Of a stretch of DNA of 64,000 nt, positions 62,824 to 64,000 are shown in pieces; positions within the stretch are counted from its first letter, which is position 1; each line of letters begins with the position of its first letter. The notes under the pieces were generated by a model. That model was not told the DNA's origin and did no database searches. It was given only the letters and a program-made list of their open reading frames with translations. Both the position numbers and the translations under genes were made by a program. Location: contig NC_135500.1 of the NCBI RefSeq assembly GCF_052857255.1, forward strand, positions 54,709,272-54,773,271. Direction: 5' to 3'. The DNA is from Amblyomma americanum (taxonomy: Eukaryota; Arthropoda; Arachnida; Ixodida; Ixodidae).

Positions 62824-64000
62824 ATGAAAACAGGACCCTCGGCTGCGTCATCGCGTTCCTCCTCTCCCACCCGAAGGCTCCCGCACAGACGCCGATCCCC
62901 GTCCTCCGTCGCTGTTGCGGCCGAGCATGACGTCGTTTGTCAAACAGCCTCGTTCTTGGAGGCATGTGATCAGCGCATCATGGGCCGCTTCGCGCAACTT
63001 GAGGAACGCGTCGCCAGTATCAACACCCGCATGGCAGCCATCGAATCTAAACTCACCGTCCTAGACACCTGGGTCGCGGCACTAGAAGCCCACCAGGGTA
63101 CGAGTGCCCACCTGTCGCTTCCCATCTATCCCACCCCTGCACTTTTTGCAACTCCGTCCGAGGACGGCGCCATCCATCATGGCCAGTCATCCGCCCCCCC
63201 CCCCGCATTTTTATCTCTGGCAGTGGAACTGTCAGGCGTTCCGTGGCAAACAGAGCACCCGAGCACCCTGCAGCTCCAACTTCACAGCCTCCCTCCTGAC
63301 ACTCCTGCGTAACAGCACTCCAGGAACTCCACCTCCCGTGAAGCTGCGCAACTGCGTCTCCTTCTGAGGCCTGCCCTAACATTGCCACGTTGACGTTGGT
63401 GCATCGCAACCTTTCTGACGCGCTGCACCAGCTAAACGTTTCGGACTGTGCCCATCTCTCGGAAATCCTTCCCAGCCGTTGCAGTGAGGGAAGCCTCTTC
63501 TTTCTCAACATGTACAGCTCTCCCAAAGCCCCTTCAAACCCTGTCCTCCTCGTCTTCCACAAAGTGCTCTCCTGCCAGTGCCCATCGAGACACCAATCCA
63601 AGCCTTGCCCTCGCCAAAAATGCTGACGATCTAACATAGACTAATACTGGGGTCTCCCTCGGTAGCGATCGGTACTTCTTATGCACCACTTTCCCTCTCC
63701 CGTCTCTTGACAGTAGCTCTACTCGCCTCACCCAGAGAGTTGACTGGGACCGCTTCTGCTCCACTCGTCCCTCTACTTCTTCTTCTGCTCCTATCACCGA
63801 TCTCTCTACCTAGACTAAAACCCTATTGGCGGACGTCCGTAATGCCGCATCCACACTCCATGCAGCACCACACTCCACTACGGAAGAGAGGCGTCTGCTG
63901 CACCTTCGGAGGCTTATCACGCTCTCGACCGCCGTTTGCAGGCCCAGAAACACAATCTCCGCCTCCGTTTGTACCACCTTGCATCGGACAAGGAGGAGCA
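62824..64000 (+). pseudogene. I-group LINE, ORF1 end and ORF2 endonuclease, to window edge
   Basis: 62824-63150 encodes a helical stretch (RFAQLEERVASINTRMAAIE in an open frame), typical of a coiled coil near the ORF1 end. ORF2 seems to start at ATG 63179 with FYLWQWNCQAFRGKQ, the opening of the endonuclease. In shifted frames LFFLNMYSSPKAP (about 63497-63535) and, further on, RRVDWDRFC and the basic linker towards RT (to 64000) follow. The conserved GDFNAHH block is not readable, so this domain is broken. The RT would lie to the right of the window. Confidence 0.7.

Overview
The window looks like repeat-dense intergenic DNA from a large arthropod genome, most likely a hard tick (Ixodida). 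The attribution rests on the mix of RTE, I-group and CR1/L2-like LINEs, Gypsy LTR elements, a THAP/P-superfamily DNA transposon and tRNA-derived SINEs, and on sequence I recognise as tick-like (SINE cores, (GAT)n RTE tails). No database search was possible. I found no host gene, rRNA, CRISPR array or bacterial-type operon. Nearly every open frame that can be named belongs to a mobile element.

Layout. 1-2.1 kb: the 5' half of an RTE LINE (minus, uninterrupted, running off the left edge, with a tRNA-like leader), then a Gypsy-type protease scrap and a SINE. 2.6-10 kb: an I-group LINE (plus) split by a 4.1-kb P-superfamily transposon with TIRs and a decayed, apparently intron-containing THAP transposase. 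11.7-13.1 kb: the 3' half of an RTE LINE with an open RT frame. 15.2-20.3 kb: a three-level nest, in which an RNase H-bearing LINE is split by a TIR element without a transposase, itself split by a 2.1-kb LTR element without pol that may carry a captured host transcript. 21.5-26.7 kb: Gypsy A, complete with both LTRs but decayed. 28.0-30.4 kb: a CR1/L2-like LINE with an open 707-codon RT frame. 31.2-34.0 kb: two tRNA-headed SINE copies and Gypsy C, an internally deleted Gypsy keeping RNase H-integrase. 34.1-39.1 kb: Gypsy B, with an uninterrupted 1579-codon gag-pol but no 3' LTR. 39.3-47.4 kb: largely unassigned. 47.6-54.6 kb: a LINE split by Gypsy D, a young internally deleted Gypsy with 173-bp LTRs differing at 2 positions. 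54.6-55.5 kb: a CR1/L2-like RT relic. 57.4-59.0 kb: SINEs and a MITE. 59.0-64.0 kb: two LINE pieces of one clade placed head to head, the right one interrupted by a foldback element and a LINE 3' end.

The elements do not form a pathway. What the window records is layered insertion. At least three insertions are supported by TIRs or LTRs together with target-site duplications. Coding capacity survives mainly in Gypsy B (gag-pol), Gypsy D (gag), the RTE 5' half at the left edge, the RTE RT at 11.7 kb and the CR1-like RT at 28.2 kb. Several elements (the 16.3-kb LTR element, Gypsy C, Gypsy D, the TIR element and the MITE) are non-autonomous and would depend on enzymes from elsewhere.
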